A program made the translations under genes and the position numbers. DNA of 64,000 nucleotides. Origin: Hydrogenophaga sp. RAC07. GTDB lineage: Bacteria; Pseudomonadota; Gammaproteobacteria; Burkholderiales; Burkholderiaceae_C. The notes below the pieces were generated by a model that saw only the letters and a program-made list of their open reading frames with translations, was not told where the DNA came from and did not search any database. The DNA lies in NCBI RefSeq assembly GCF_001713375.1, contig NZ_CP016449.1:1240001-1304000 (forward strand), given 5' to 3'. How positions within the stretch are numbered: the stretch's first letter is position 1; every line of letters begins with the position of its first letter. Below are positions 49,190-59,358 of this stretch, one piece after another.

Positions 49190-49316
49190 GCACGCACTCT
49201 AACTGCGAAAAAAGAGTCACAAAGTAACTATCTGACAGCCAAAATGATTGGATGGATAGCCGGTATGACTACTATTCAGGCGGTATTGACGGGGAGCTCA
49301 ATCCGTGTTTTCGGCT

Positions 49317-49751
49317 CTACCAAGCCCAACATTCCATCGGGCCGAGGGGGTGCGGCACTTCGGCCGTGGCGACTTGGCTTCGAACGCCCGTGTGGTTGAT
49401 TCGGAACGAGCCGCACTGGTCACTGGCCTGATCGCCCTGGGGGTGGGCCGTCAGCGTGTAGGCCAACCCGTCTGTGGACGCCGCGGCGATGGTGTATTGC
49501 CTGCCTTTCACGAACAACACGCTTTCGGGAATGGCCACAGCCTTTGGATACCGGCCTTGCGCCGAGGCGGTGCGTTCCATCCACTGCGCTGCGTTGGACA
49601 ACGCGGCGCGAGCGTTTGCGCGGTGCCCGCGCTTCACATGGTCGTTGGCGATGGGCAACACCAAGCCGACCACGACTGTCAGTGCAGCCATGGCGGTCGT
49701 CAGTTTGATGAAGTTGGGGCGACGCGAGAGGAGGGTGCTGAACCTGAACAT
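49317..49751 (-). CDS. PilE-like pilin with degenerate prepilin cleavage site
   Basis: Protein of 144 aa. The body is clearly PilE-like (LPIANDHVKRGHRANARAAL, NAAQWMERTASAQGRYP, AYTLTAHPQGDQASDQCG, GPMECW), with two cysteines placed for the usual C-terminal disulfide. The N-terminus is not canonical. Aligned on the hydrophobic helix, RPNFIKL stands where GFTLIEL should be, so Gly(-1) is Arg, Phe(+1) is Pro and Glu(+5) is Lys. Prepilin peptidase would not be expected to cut it, and the E5 contact for pilus assembly is lost. ATG 49751. It lies 127 nt upstream of the chimeric gene and 132 nt downstream of ribD. Confidence 0.8.
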   Translation of the reverse strand: MFRFSTLLSRRPNFIKLTTAMAALTVVVGLVLPIANDHVKRGHRANARAALSNAAQWMERTASAQGRYPKAVAIPESVLFVKGRQYTIAAASTDGLAYTLTAHPQGDQASDQCGSFRINHTGVRSQVATAEVPHPLGPMECWAW

Positions 49752-49883
49752 GCCGGAACTCTACCCAAGCATGTTGAATTCCAAAGTAGTCAATCGATGG
49801 CTGCTACTCGACAGAAGACCGACGGATTGATTGCTTTGTTTGCACTACGCGCGCCTTTGCGTGGCAGGCGCGAGGAACTCAGA

Positions 49884-51053
49884 TCAAGCGTGGGGCGTTC
49901 GCAAAAACGCATCATGGCCCTGCACGCGGGCCACGATGCGAAGGTCTTCACCCACACGTTCAATGGAGGCGAAGTGGAGTGGGACACCATCCTGCAGCAG
50001 CTCGAGGGGCCCCAGGTTCGACAGGCTGGCGCCTTGGCCGAGCAACTTGGGCGCCAAGTACACCAGAAGTTCGTCCACCAGGCCCTCGCGCAAGAAAGAG
50101 CCGTTGAGCTTGTGCCCCGCCTCCACATGCAGCTCGTTCACTTCGCGCTGTGCCAAGTCCCTGAGCATGGCCGCCAAGTCGACTTTGTTGTCGGCGCCCG
50201 GCATGTGGATAGGGATCGCGCCGCGTTCGGCCAGAGCCGCCTGCTTCTCGGCGTCGAGCACCGCGTGGTAGATCCAGACTTGCCGTGGCAGCCCGCCGGG
50301 GGCGGGCTCGAACAGTCGTGCTGACAACGGCGTGGCAAGCGCACTGTCCACGATCACGAGGTGGGGCTGACGTGTGGTGTCTGGCAAACGCACGTCGAGC
50401 CTGGGGTCGTCTTCCATTACTGTGCCGATACCCGTGAGCACGGCACAAGCGCGAGCGCGCCAGGCATGACCGTCAGTTCGAGCGGCTTCCCCGGTGATCC
50501 ACTGGCTCGCTCCATTGTTCAGCGCACTCGTGCCATCGAGCGACGCGGCCATTTTCATGCGCACCCACGGTGTGCCGCGCACCATTCGGCTGAAGAAACC
50601 GATGTTGAGTTCGCGTGATGCCAAGGCCGCTTCGCTCTCGGGCGGGAGCAGCTCCACCTCAATGCCCGCCGCCCTCAGCCGCGCCAGGCCTCGCCCGGCC
50701 ACAAGTGGGTTGGGGTCCTCAGTCGCCACCACCACTTTGGCTATTCCGGCTTCGACAAGCGCGTCGCAGCACGGTGGAGTACGGCCATGGTGGGAGCAGG
50801 GTTCCAAGGTGACGTAGGCGGTGGCACCGGCAAGTGGGTGGCCTTTGGCGCGAGCATCGCGAAGCGCCATGACTTCGGCGTGTGGGCCGCCGGCCTGTTG
50901 GGTAAATCCCTGTCCCAAGACATGCCGTTCGTGGGACATGATCACACACCCTACACGCGGATTGGGATTGGAAAGATCGATGGCATTCCGCGCCAGCGCC
51001 AGCGCCTGTTGCCAAACCGCAGAGAAGGCAGCGGGAGTACTTACTGCCAGCAA
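49884..51053 (-). CDS. ribD: Bifunctional diaminohydroxyphosphoribosylaminopyrimidine deaminase / 5-amino-6-(5-phosphoribosylamino)uracil reductase
   Basis: Riboflavin pathway enzyme of about 389 aa. The N-terminal deaminase has the zinc site HAE ([13 protein letters not shown]) and [11 protein letters not shown]; the C-terminal reductase has [20 protein letters not shown] and [14 protein letters not shown]. The start is uncertain: ATG 51119 would overlap pilE by 79 nt, while TTG 51053 sits just inside the pilE end with AAGG upstream and gives a normal N-terminus ([20 protein letters not shown]). TTG 51053 is used here. It is separated from ribE by the two odd pilus genes, which breaks the usual ribD-ribE adjacency. 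Confidence 0.93.
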   Translation of the reverse strand: MLAVSTPAAFSAVWQQALALARNAIDLSNPNPRVGCVIMSHERHVLGQGFTQQAGGPHAEVMALRDARAKGHPLAGATAYVTLEPCSHHGRTPPCCDALVEAGIAKVVVATEDPNPLVAGRGLARLRAAGIEVELLPPESEAALASRELNIGFFSRMVRGTPWVRMKMAASLDGTSALNNGASQWITGEAARTDGHAWRARACAVLTGIGTVMEDDPRLDVRLPDTTRQPHLVIVDSALATPLSARLFEPAPGGLPRQVWIYHAVLDAEKQAALAERGAIPIHMPGADNKVDLAAMLRDLAQREVNELHVEAGHKLNGSFLREGLVDELLVYLAPKLLGQGASLSNLGPLELLQDGVPLHFASIERVGEDLRIVARVQGHDAFLRTPHA

Positions 51054-51502
51054 GCGTTCACAGCCTTCGCGCCAGACTTGCCCTTTTGTCCAGCTTGGTT
51101 GAGGGTCAGGTTGCCACATCCTGTGTCGCCAGCCTGCGGGCCACCGGGCACAGCGCGCAGAGCGTATTGGGAGGAGGTGGGGGCTGTGCTGAATTCAAAC
51201 GTGTAAGACGCGCCGAGATCGCTGCGACACGACAGGACGGGCAGCACCGCGCTAGCCATGGGGGTGGCACAGCCGGCACCTGTGGTGTTGTAGGCCAGGC
51301 AGGTTGAGTAATTGCGCTCCATCCATTGACTCAGTTCCATGAGGCATCCGGCCGCTGCCACGCGCCGGGTCTTCAACACATGGTTTTGATAGCTCGGGTA
51401 GGCAATGGCAGAGAGGATGCCGATGATGGCCACCACGATCATGAGTTCGATCAAGGTGAAGCCTCGAACGCGGTGCGCAGCGGAGAGGTTGAGTGGTTTC
51501 AT
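51041..51502 (-). CDS. pilE: Type IV pilin PilE (minor pilin)
   Basis: Prepilin of 153 aa with a canonical class III signal: G14 before F15-T-L-I-E19 ([20 protein letters not shown]). Mature length and the C-terminal cysteine pair ([16 protein letters not shown]) fit the PilE minor pilin. It starts at ATG 51502, 4 nt after the pilY1 stop, and its end overlaps the ribD start region. It is last of the fimT-pilV-pilW-pilX-pilY1-pilE operon. Confidence 0.93.
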   Translation of the reverse strand: MKPLNLSAAHRVRGFTLIELMIVVAIIGILSAIAYPSYQNHVLKTRRVAAAGCLMELSQWMERNYSTCLAYNTTGAGCATPMASAVLPVLSCRSDLGASYTFEFSTAPTSSQYALRAVPGGPQAGDTGCGNLTLNQAGQKGKSGAKAVNACWQ

Positions 51503-51506
51503 GAAA

Positions 51507-54500
51507 TCAGTCCCTGACAATCTCGCGCCACGAGAGGCGCCCCCTGCGGGCAACAGTGGGAATATTGACTCGAACGTCCTCGAGGCGACCATCGGATCCT
51601 CCCACAACCAGACGATTGCCGATCAGGATGGCCTCTCCTGGCATGCCGACACCCAGGTCGATGGAACTGATGTTGGCGTTCTGGTTGCCGCTCAACTGGA
51701 TGACATCGTCGAGAAAGTTGTTGTTGTCGTTGATGTCGAAGAAAGGGAGGCTCAATCTCGCACAGGTGAACGGATTGATTGCATTGATGTAGCCATTGCC
51801 GCCGGCAACACACTGATCGTTGGTGACAGGGACGATGGTGCTGCCGAGCAATGTGGGCTCAGCAAGATTGAACAGCCGGGGAGTGGTGATCATGCGCTCA
51901 CCCGTCTCCGGGAGATCGACGTAACAGCCGTCCTTGTTGAACATGTCTCCCGCAGACGCAGTGGGGAAGGACCGGACCTTCTTGCCATCGAACGTACCGG
52001 TGATGCTGACTATTCGCGGTGTCATGTTGGCGCGGCTGCTCACGGTCGTGTTCGAATCGATGAAGCTGTAGAGGGTTTGCCTCGACGTGTTTGTGGGGTC
52101 GCCACTGAGGAAATAACTCCCCGTGCCGAAGAATACAAACCGTTTGCCCAGGTTGGGGTCGGACTGCACCGTGTTGATGGCCACAGACATTGGGCCAGTG
52201 ATGGGCTGCACCCCATTGCTCGCGTTGCGCGCCACGAAAATGGGACTGGCATTGTTGTCCACGCTCCAGTTGGCTGGGTCGTCATTGGTCAGGTTGAATT
52301 TCCACACGTTGCCGAACATATCACCCGCGTACGCGAAGTCCACTTCGCCATCGCTGTTCGTATCGAACGTGCCAGGCGTGGCCAGGCCATTGTTGCCGGC
52401 GACAGGCGTGACCAGCTTGCGGATGATGGTTCCCGTGGCGAGCTCGACCACATAAAGTGCCGCGGACCCGTTGCTGCTGTTGTAACCATTGCCCACAAGG
52501 GCGACCTGCCGGCCGTCCTGGATGCGGGTGATGATGGGGCGTCCGAGCATGAAGCCCAAGTCTGCATCCGCAGAGTTTGTGTACTCCCACTTGACGTCGT
52601 TGGCCGAAAAGCTCTCCGGCGTCGTGACGTCAAGGCCAAACATGCCCTTGCCTCCGCGGCCCATCAGACCGATGAGATAAATGCGGTCGGTCGTCAGCGT
52701 CTGGTTGGATACTGCAATGTCGCCATCCACGAAATATTGGTGGTTGGTGTTGTAGTTGGTCGCCGCTAACGCCTTCATCTTGGGCAGTGAGGTGCTGGGG
52801 ACATAGGCAAACATTTCCGAGCCAGAGGGAAGGCCGTTTGCTCCAGCGGCCTTTGTTGTGAAGGCGTGCAGCATTCCGTCGTTGGCGCCAACAAAGACCG
52901 TTTGCGTCTCCTTGCTGAAGGCGGGCGACGAATGCGCGATATCACCGAGAACTGTGCTGTCCAGTCGATCCCGGAAGTTGCCTTGTTTTGAAACTTCACC
53001 ACTGCGATCGCCACGCAGGTAATTGAAGAGAGACTGGCTATCGTCAAACAGTGCCTTCTCTGCCGTGGAGAGCCCGCTGCCGCCCCATGTAAATTCGCGG
53101 CCCTTGTTGAGTCCGGTGGCGTCGGACCAGTAAAAGATCTTGCGGCTGTTGTGTTCTGGGATGCGGGCTGCTGCGTTCCAGGTGGGCGTGGCGCCAACGC
53201 CCGCGCTTGTTGCCGGGTAAGCCAGAAGGTCGCCAGACCAACGGTTTGAGTTGAAGGTGGCTTGGAATACAAGCGTTTCTGTGGACAGCGTGGTGCTGTT
53301 CGCGATGATGCTTCCTCCGCTGCCGCTTCGCGAACTGATGTTTTCCAAGGCCTTGCGCAACTGGGTGCGCAGGTTCAATGGGTTCTGAACCAGAAAGTAG
53401 GAGTCTGGGGTGCCATCGTTGTTGGCATCCCATTCTTGGCGGCGGTTGGGGCCAGTGATTGCATCCTCCGCTATGTAGCCGCCGTACTTGGCCAGGTACC
53501 AGAGCGGACCCTTGAGAAGACTGGCACCTGCCGAACCGGGAGAGAACGTGTAAGTCGGAATATTTGCGGCAAGAGCGCCAACGGCCGGCAAACTGTTGCA
53601 ACCGGTGTTGGTCAAGGTTTCGCAATAGCCGGGCTCTTGGTCTTTGGGGACGTTGAGAAAATAGGCAGGCGAGTTCGTCTCGTCGCGGGCCACCAAGTAG
53701 ACGCCGTCTTTGGTGGTACCCGAAATCACATAGCCCATGTTTTGCTGAATGCCACCAGCCTGGTAGGTAGGCGTGACCTTGATGGACAAAGTCCCGTTGT
53801 CATTGGCCTTGATCTCGTAAAGCGCAATGGCGTCCATGTCGTGGTCACCACCTTGCTCTACGTCTTCAAAGTTGATCTGGAAGCGCGCGGAGTACCGACC
53901 GCCGTTGATCGCAGCGTTGTAATCCTTACCGGTCGGGCCACTCGAATTGACCAGCTCTTCCACGTAAAAGTCGACGATCTGGTTGGTGGGCTGGTAGCTG
54001 CCCTTTGTGGCCACAATGTTCGACCCGCTGACCGATTTGGCAAACGGCACCATGGTGATCTTGCGGTCACCAGGCATCGGGATGTCGAACGAGGGCAGGG
54101 GCGAGCTCAAGGCGACTACGTAGGAATCCACCTTGACCGGCAACGACGCGCCCGCTGGCGTTGTCAAAGTGCGCACACCGACACTCTTGGCCCAATACGC
54201 CACCGCTGCCGAATAGTACGAACCTTGTTTGGTCGGTTCTTCGGGTGCCAGACCACGAATGCTGGCCAGGTTGGTGACGTTTTTGGGCGTGGGCGCGGCG
54301 TCGTACAACGTTCCTGACTGGCCGATGAAACGCAGCCCTGTGATGCTTGACGTTGCGCTGGCTGCTTCGATGCCGGTGATCAGATTGCTGTAGGTTTCCG
54401 CACTGAGCGAACTGATGATGCTCGTCCCCGAGATCGATGAACTGAAGGCGTTGACTGCACCTCGCACCTGATTGGAATCGAAGGACGGATTGACGTCCGA

Positions 54501-55943
54501 GATCACAAGGAAATTGGCACGAGAGCAATACGGCCGGTTCGCATAGGGATCGTCCCAAGTGGCGCTGTTGAGGCCGACCTGGCCATCAATGGTGCGTTCG
54601 GTGCTGGCATCAAACGCAGACAAAGGGGCCAGGGCGCCCGCAAAGTACCTGGCTCCCTCCATCATCATTTCCCCGATAGGGTTGCCCCAGTCCACGAGCT
54701 GCCCTTCGCTGGCGGCCTTGGCCGAGTCTTCATAAGGGCTGGACTTCCAGTACTCGTTGGTGGCGCTGCTCTGGTTGAAGCCGCGGATGCGCAGGTTGTT
54801 GAACGTGTCCACGATCGGTGCTGAACCGACCACGAACTGACCCGTGGTTGAGTTGACTTCGTTCGCAAAGGACGAAATCACCTTGCGCAGGCGCCCGCCC
54901 GACATGTGCTTGTCGTAACTGCCCGTCATGAGGCCAAACAACATGGCCTCGTTCTCGCCGTATTCATGCAGCAGTCCGATGGGTTTGTAGCTGCCGCTGT
55001 TTCCGTTGGGATAGAACTTGCACTCGTTGGTGTACGGTGTCTTGCATACTTCTGCGCGTACGGTGAAGTTTTCGGGCAATCCTGTCCCGTTGGGGAAGCC
55101 GCCGCTGGACAGGCTGTCCGCCAGCACTGGACGTTCTTTCGAAGCCCATTCCCAGATGCGCTTGTCGCCGCCGACGTTGCGACGGATGCGGAGCAACGGA
55201 GGCAGGCTGCTGCAATTGCTCAGGGTGGCGCAGGAGCGATCGATGTTGCCCGTCAAATTGCCAAAGAAATGGCGCGAGGTGGCATTGACGGGCAAATCCA
55301 GCGGCGTGTATTGGCGGATGTCGTATCCACTGGTGGCAATGCTGTGATATTCCTTGCCCCAGCTGTGGGCATCTTGCGGAATGTAGGCGCGCCGCAAGAC
55401 CGTACGGGTGGCTGTGTCGATATCCCGGAAGCCGCCGTAGAGCACCTTTCGAAGCGCGTCGATGCGGCTGGTGGTCACGTAGTTGAGCCAGTTGCCCGAC
55501 CACTCGGTGGCCCCAGTGCACACCCCAAGCGCCCCGGCAGTGGCAACCGGTTCGAAGAGCTCGGCGTTTTCGGCTGCGATGTTGGTGGCGTCGCTGATGG
55601 AGTAGCTGTCGCTGTTGCCGGAATAGCTGTAGCACAGGGTGGAGTCGAACAAGCCAAAGTAGGTGATGGTTGGCTTGAATCCCACATCCAGCAGTCCATC
55701 GCCGTTGATGTCGGAGGCGTCGTTGTACGCTTCGTAGAAAAGCTTGTGGTCGCGACCGGCAACCAGCATGGCCAGAGGTTTTGCGCTGACGGTGGCGCTC
55801 AAGGGGGTAGACGGCCAGATCAGGTTGGCGTGGGCCAGCATGGCGCCCTGCGTGAGGACGATCACAGACATCGCAAGCACTTTTGCGGTCGTGTTCATTC
55901 GAGCTTTGAGCTTCATTCGGATCCCCCTTGTGCGAACGGTCAT
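51507..55943 (-). CDS. pilY1: Pilus tip adhesin / assembly factor PilY1 (PilC)
   Basis: Very large exported protein of 1478 aa. The Sec signal peptide ends near HAN; the N-terminal half is vWA-like ([31 protein letters not shown]); the C-terminal half is a beta-propeller ([39 protein letters not shown]). The EF-hand-like calcium loop DTNSDGEVD lies near residue 1195; another DINGDGLLD is near residue 80. An RGD is present in [12 protein letters not shown] 55943 overlaps the pilX stop by ATGA, but ATG 55916 has a much better Shine-Dalgarno (AAGGGGG), so either may be used. It primes pilus assembly and mediates calcium-dependent adhesion/retraction control. Confidence 0.95.
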   Translation of the reverse strand: MTVRTRGIRMKLKARMNTTAKVLAMSVIVLTQGAMLAHANLIWPSTPLSATVSAKPLAMLVAGRDHKLFYEAYNDASDINGDGLLDVGFKPTITYFGLFDSTLCYSYSGNSDSYSISDATNIAAENAELFEPVATAGALGVCTGATEWSGNWLNYVTTSRIDALRKVLYGGFRDIDTATRTVLRRAYIPQDAHSWGKEYHSIATSGYDIRQYTPLDLPVNATSRHFFGNLTGNIDRSCATLSNCSSLPPLLRIRRNVGGDKRIWEWASKERPVLADSLSSGGFPNGTGLPENFTVRAEVCKTPYTNECKFYPNGNSGSYKPIGLLHEYGENEAMLFGLMTGSYDKHMSGGRLRKVISSFANEVNSTTGQFVVGSAPIVDTFNNLRIRGFNQSSATNEYWKSSPYEDSAKAASEGQLVDWGNPIGEMMMEGARYFAGALAPLSAFDASTERTIDGQVGLNSATWDDPYANRPYCSRANFLVISDVNPSFDSNQVRGAVNAFSSSISGTSIISSLSAETYSNLITGIEAASATSSITGLRFIGQSGTLYDAAPTPKNVTNLASIRGLAPEEPTKQGSYYSAAVAYWAKSVGVRTLTTPAGASLPVKVDSYVVALSSPLPSFDIPMPGDRKITMVPFAKSVSGSNIVATKGSYQPTNQIVDFYVEELVNSSGPTGKDYNAAINGGRYSARFQINFEDVEQGGDHDMDAIALYEIKANDNGTLSIKVTPTYQAGGIQQNMGYVISGTTKDGVYLVARDETNSPAYFLNVPKDQEPGYCETLTNTGCNSLPAVGALAANIPTYTFSPGSAGASLLKGPLWYLAKYGGYIAEDAITGPNRRQEWDANNDGTPDSYFLVQNPLNLRTQLRKALENISSRSGSGGSIIANSTTLSTETLVFQATFNSNRWSGDLLAYPATSAGVGATPTWNAAARIPEHNSRKIFYWSDATGLNKGREFTWGGSGLSTAEKALFDDSQSLFNYLRGDRSGEVSKQGNFRDRLDSTVLGDIAHSSPAFSKETQTVFVGANDGMLHAFTTKAAGANGLPSGSEMFAYVPSTSLPKMKALAATNYNTNHQYFVDGDIAVSNQTLTTDRIYLIGLMGRGGKGMFGLDVTTPESFSANDVKWEYTNSADADLGFMLGRPIITRIQDGRQVALVGNGYNSSNGSAALYVVELATGTIIRKLVTPVAGNNGLATPGTFDTNSDGEVDFAYAGDMFGNVWKFNLTNDDPANWSVDNNASPIFVARNASNGVQPITGPMSVAINTVQSDPNLGKRFVFFGTGSYFLSGDPTNTSRQTLYSFIDSNTTVSSRANMTPRIVSITGTFDGKKVRSFPTASAGDMFNKDGCYVDLPETGERMITTPRLFNLAEPTLLGSTIVPVTNDQCVAGGNGYINAINPFTCARLSLPFFDINDNNNFLDDVIQLSGNQNANISSIDLGVGMPGEAILIGNRLVVGGSDGRLEDVRVNIPTVARRGRLSWREIVRD

Positions 55944-56476
55944 TCCGTTGCGTAAATCGATTGAAGCAACACCGATGCCCGGTCATTGCCTGCGTTGCTG
56001 CGGGCGGTGATGCGGTAGCGCCGGCAGTTGGTGGAAGAGGTGGGCGAACTCGGATCGCAGGCGAAAGTGGTGCCCAGGTATTCCACGAAGTACTGCGGCG
56101 AAATGTCGATGTTGCCGTTTTCGACTACCGCAGCCGCACGCCAACTGGAGAATGAACTGTCCAGCCAGCGCGGCGTGTCTGTGGCAGCAGGTGAGCCGCA
56201 AATGCCGGACACGCAGGCGCTCAAAGGAGCGGGGGAGGGTTTGTTCGCTTCAACAAATGCCTCTGCCTCGCGCAGCGCGGCTTCAGCCGCCTGGAACGAA
56301 AGACTTCGATCGAGCGTGTGACCAGTCATGCGTTCTTCCAGGGTCACCGAGCGCATGCTGTTCAATCCCACAAGCGTCATGATGACGAGAAGAATCAGTG
56401 CCACAACAAGCGCGATGCCCTTTTGCTGTCGACGCTGCGGACGGGCAGTGCGGTGGCGATCGAGGGCAGGCATCAA
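55940..56476 (-). CDS. pilX: Minor pilin assembly protein PilX
   Basis: PilX-type minor pilin of 178 aa. RRQQKGIALVVALILLVIMT gives the cleavage Gly and hydrophobic helix, lacking Glu+5 as usual for PilX, followed by LNSMRSVTLEERMTGHTLDR and QAAEAALREAEAF. ATG 56476 overlaps the pilW stop by 4 nt, and the end overlaps pilY1 in the same way. It takes part in the priming complex for type IV pili. Confidence 0.9.
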   Translation of the reverse strand: MMPALDRHRTARPQRRQQKGIALVVALILLVIMTLVGLNSMRSVTLEERMTGHTLDRSLSFQAAEAALREAEAFVEANKPSPAPLSACVSGICGSPAATDTPRWLDSSFSSWRAAAVVENGNIDISPQYFVEYLGTTFACDPSSPTSSTNCRRYRITARSNAGNDRASVLLQSIYATE

Positions 56477-57501
56477 AGGCTCCTGTTTCGGATGTTAACC
56501 ACATGCACCAGCTGACGGATCAGAGGCTGGGCGTCGATGCTCACGTTTTGCTGCGTTTGCAGCGTGGCGCGCATGCGGACTGCCACCACCTGAAGCGGCG
56601 CTGCGTTGGACCAGTCGAGGATGGCCGTGGCGTCAATCCAGTCGGTGCCCAGATTGCCCGAACCTGAATCGCGCATCAGGTATTTCAACTCCAGATCCCT
56701 CACGCCTTCTGCAATTTCTTCCGCTGGTCCTGTGTCAGGCAGGCGGTACAAGGATCGGCCGCCGCGAGGGTTGTTGCCGATGTACCAGAACGACGCTGAG
56801 AGCCGGGTGACGAAGCCACCGCTCTGGAATGTCTTGGCTGTTCCGCCTGAGCTGCTGCAATCTGCGGGAAAGCCCAGCCCTTTGGTGCAGTTGCCAGGTG
56901 ACGAGGTACCGGTGTTGTGCACGATGGTGCTGTTGGTACCCGGGCTTGAATTGGTGATTTGCGTGATGGCGGCGGAACCTGCGTCGCAGACCATGACAAT
57001 TTCATCAATGGCCAAGCCGTGGTTGATGGAGGACAAATCGATCGAGGCGGCCGTGGGATTGTGGTTGGTGATGATCACGCCGTTGTCCAGCCCGCCACTG
57101 AGAATGGTCACGGCATCGGTGCCTGCCACCCGTTCGCCAACGCCTGGGCCTGTGGCCACGATGCCGGTGGCGTCCTGGCCACCGTCAAACCCTCGCACCG
57201 ATCCGGCGTCCCAGTTGTAGGCCCAGCCCAATGCAGGGTTGATCAGAACATTGGCGACCAATGTAGCGCCACACAGATTGCCGCCGGCCTGACGAATCTC
57301 GCGCGCCGTCAGTTCAAACGAAATCCGGGCGTTTTCCTGCAAGCGTGCCAGATTCTCATTGGTCCGAAAAGCCTGCTGGTTGGTGACAAATATGTTGATC
57401 ACGCCACCGATCAGCACCAGCCCCAGAACCAGGGCCACCATCAGTTCGATCAGGCTGAAGCCGCCCTGGCGGCGGCGTGTCGAAGTGCGGGGGAGAATCA
57501 C
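56473..57501 (-). CDS. pilW: Minor pilin PilW
   Basis: Minor pilin of 342 aa with a canonical prepilin site (G14 before F15-S-L-I-E19 in RQGGFSLIELMVALVLGLVL) and the PilW marker NLARLQENARISFELTAREI. The length is typical. It overlaps pilV and pilX by ATGA on both sides. Confidence 0.93.
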   Translation of the reverse strand: MILPRTSTRRRQGGFSLIELMVALVLGLVLIGGVINIFVTNQQAFRTNENLARLQENARISFELTAREIRQAGGNLCGATLVANVLINPALGWAYNWDAGSVRGFDGGQDATGIVATGPGVGERVAGTDAVTILSGGLDNGVIITNHNPTAASIDLSSINHGLAIDEIVMVCDAGSAAITQITNSSPGTNSTIVHNTGTSSPGNCTKGLGFPADCSSSGGTAKTFQSGGFVTRLSASFWYIGNNPRGGRSLYRLPDTGPAEEIAEGVRDLELKYLMRDSGSGNLGTDWIDATAILDWSNAAPLQVVAVRMRATLQTQQNVSIDAQPLIRQLVHVVNIRNRSL

Positions 57502-57992
57502 AAGCGGCTCCTGGTTTCAAGACGTTGCTCGCCAGAGCCACCCGCTCGGGAATCGTCCCAAGTGATCTGAATAGTGCATTCGCCATTCACTTCGCAGTGA
57601 ATTGCACCGCAGGTTGAATCCGCATTGCCCAGGGCGAACTTGAGACTTTCCAGCCAGTCCTTCCGCGTGGTGTCTCGCAGGTTGGGCTGGTTGAACACGT
57701 TGGCACTGCACGCCGGCTCGATCACACCTCCGGCTACAACCCCTGTGTTGTAGTTCTGGAGCACCGCGTTGTTGCGATCCGCGCGCATGGCATCAAGCAT
57801 GTAATAGCTCAACATGACCGCCTGGGTGCGGCCATAACTGCTCTGGTTGGTCTTCAGCGCATTGGCCTGCAGACCCGCCATGCCGAGCAAGCCGAGTGCC
57901 AAGATCAGCACCGCCACCAGTACCTCGATCAAGCCCACACCTCGCTGGAATGAAGGAGCTCTCTTTACCTTGAAATGCATGGAATTTTTCAT
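57498..57992 (-). CDS. pilV: Type IV pilus modification protein PilV
   Basis: Minor pilin of 164 aa: RGVGLIEVLVAVLILALGLL (G18 then V19, E23 at +5; the usual Phe+1 is Val) followed by GMAGLQANALKTNQSSYGRT, the PilV hallmark. It starts at ATG 57992, 9 nt after the fimT stop, and overlaps pilW by ATGA. Confidence 0.92.
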   Translation of the reverse strand: MKNSMHFKVKRAPSFQRGVGLIEVLVAVLILALGLLGMAGLQANALKTNQSSYGRTQAVMLSYYMLDAMRADRNNAVLQNYNTGVVAGGVIEPACSANVFNQPNLRDTTRKDWLESLKFALGNADSTCGAIHCEVNGECTIQITWDDSRAGGSGEQRLETRSRL

Positions 57993-58001
57993 GATTCGTG
58001 T

Positions 58002-58604
58002 TCAAAGCGGGCATGTGGCGCTGACGCTGGTAGGTACCGATGTGGCGATACGACCGGCCGACGTCACGGTGATGTCGCGCGCTCGGCGAGAGTCCTCCAT
58101 CACAGAGGCCGAGTTGCAGACGCGGATCCGACCCGCCTGAGCGGCTCCTGACATCAGGCGTGCGGTTCCATCGGCCGCGAAGGATATGTAGCTGGCCACG
58201 TTGGTATCGCCCACCAAGGTCAATGAGCCCTGTATTGCTTCATAACGTGAAACGATGGTTTCGCCTGTATTAACCTCAGCGGCAGCGCCTGATCGGGTGG
58301 TGTCCACAAATACGATCCAGCCCTGCTGCCAACCCCCCGCGGTCGTGCAGGTGTTCAGGTCAGCGCTTTTGCAAACGGTCACGCGGTTGCCGCGTCGAAT
58401 GGCTTCGCTCCGAGCGAGCGTCATGGCACCTACAAAGTCGTTGTTTGCCGTGGTCAATCGGCTGCTGGCAATGAAGGATTGAAAGCTCGGGACCCCTACA
58501 GCCAGCAGAATCGCAAGAATCGCGATCGCGACCATCAGTTCGATCAAAGTGAAACCATGCTGAACGGCACGGATCAATTGGCGGTGGGTAAAGAAATGTT
58601 TCAC
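58002..58604 (-). CDS. fimT: GspH/FimT family pseudopilin
   Basis: Pseudopilin of 200 aa with prepilin site G17 before F18-T-L-I-E22 and the FimT body NNDFVGAMTLARSEAIRRGN, GGWQQGWIVFVDTTRSG. FimT proteins can bind DNA during natural transformation; the C-terminal basic/disulfide region RIRVCNSASVMEDSRRARD would be compatible. The start is GTG 58604, without a clear Shine-Dalgarno. It is first of the minor-pilin operon, so the promoter should lie in 58605-58886. Confidence 0.9.
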   Translation of the reverse strand: MKHFFTHRQLIRAVQHGFTLIELMVAIAILAILLAVGVPSFQSFIASSRLTTANNDFVGAMTLARSEAIRRGNRVTVCKSADLNTCTTAGGWQQGWIVFVDTTRSGAAAEVNTGETIVSRYEAIQGSLTLVGDTNVASYISFAADGTARLMSGAAQAGRIRVCNSASVMEDSRRARDITVTSAGRIATSVPTSVSATCPL

Positions 58605-58886
58605 GCTTGAATTTTGCCCGGCACCTTGTTGAGCGCTCCGCTGAAGCGCCGAAGTGCCTGCTTGGCGGGATAGGCGGTCGCGTTTTCGTAGGTGCTTTTT
58701 CCCGATCAGTGAATACGCCTGACGCAGTATTTTTTCTGCATCTGGGCGATAAGTTACATAGCGCTAATATTTCGAGAGATTGGCGAAGAAATTGAATTCT
58801 TAAGAATTCAAAAGTGGGGCTTTCTAGGTCTAACGTCAATGGGCGTGACATTGCTCACGGCCAAATCCCTGCCCTGTGGTCGTGGA
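58605..58886. other. Gene-free region upstream of the pilus operon, with 20-bp palindrome
   Basis: About 280 bp between fimT and nrdR, more AT-rich than its surroundings. It holds a perfect 20-bp palindrome, TTGAATTCTTAAGAATTCAA (58792-58811). AT-rich stretches such as TAGCGCTATGTAACTTATCG on the minus strand could hold the promoter for the pilus operon, but no confident -35/-10 pair was found. No coding frame is convincing. Confidence 0.5.
58792..58811. repeat. Perfect 20-bp palindrome upstream of the minor-pilin operon
   Basis: TTGAATTCTTAAGAATTCAA equals its own reverse complement. It lies about 190 bp upstream of fimT and about 75 bp after the nrdR stop. It could be a dimeric regulator site or a cruciform/hairpin. 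It is not a NrdR box and has no T-run. Confidence 0.6.
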
Positions 58887-59336
58887 CTACCGCTGAACCT
58901 CATCCACCAACGCCCGGAATTCGTCGATGTCCTCAAAGCTGCGGTAGACGCTGGCAAAGCGCACGTAGGCCACCTTGTCAAGCTTCTTCAGCTCGCGCAT
59001 CACCATCTCGCCCAGGCGCGTGGCGGGCACTTCGCGGGCGCCCAGGTTGAGCAGCTTTTCTTCGATGCGCTCGATGGCTGCGTCCACCTGTTCGGTGCTC
59101 ACGGGGCGTTTGCGCAGCGCCAAGGCGAACGAGGCGCGGAGTTTGCCCGGGACGTAGTCCATCCGGCGGCCGTCTTTTTTCACCACCGCCGGAAAGCTCA
59201 CTTCCGGCCGTTCATAGGTGGTGAACCGCTTTTCGCAATGCCCGCACTGGCGCCTGCGGCGGATGAAATCCGCGTCTTCCGAGACGCGGGTTTCCACGAC
59301 CTGGGTTTCCAGATGACCGCAAAAGGGGCATTTCAT
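58887..59336 (-). CDS. nrdR: Transcriptional repressor NrdR
   Basis: ATP-cone repressor of ribonucleotide reductase genes, 149 aa. The N-terminal zinc ribbon uses C3, C6, C31 and C34 ([19 protein letters not shown]); the ATP-cone starts [20 protein letters not shown]. It lies 22 nt after glyA on the same strand, a conserved glyA-nrdR pairing in betaproteobacteria. Confidence 0.97.
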   Translation of the reverse strand: MKCPFCGHLETQVVETRVSEDADFIRRRRQCGHCEKRFTTYERPEVSFPAVVKKDGRRMDYVPGKLRASFALALRKRPVSTEQVDAAIERIEEKLLNLGAREVPATRLGEMVMRELKKLDKVAYVRFASVYRSFEDIDEFRALVDEVQR

Positions 59337-59358
59337 CGTGTGATGCCGCCCGTTGGCG

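Noticed and set aside
58782..58796. Sigma-54-like TGGCGAAGAAATTGAA upstream of the pilus operon
   Set aside because: The GG-N10-GC spacing is nearly right, but the GC element is GA and the site faces the plus strand, away from fimT.
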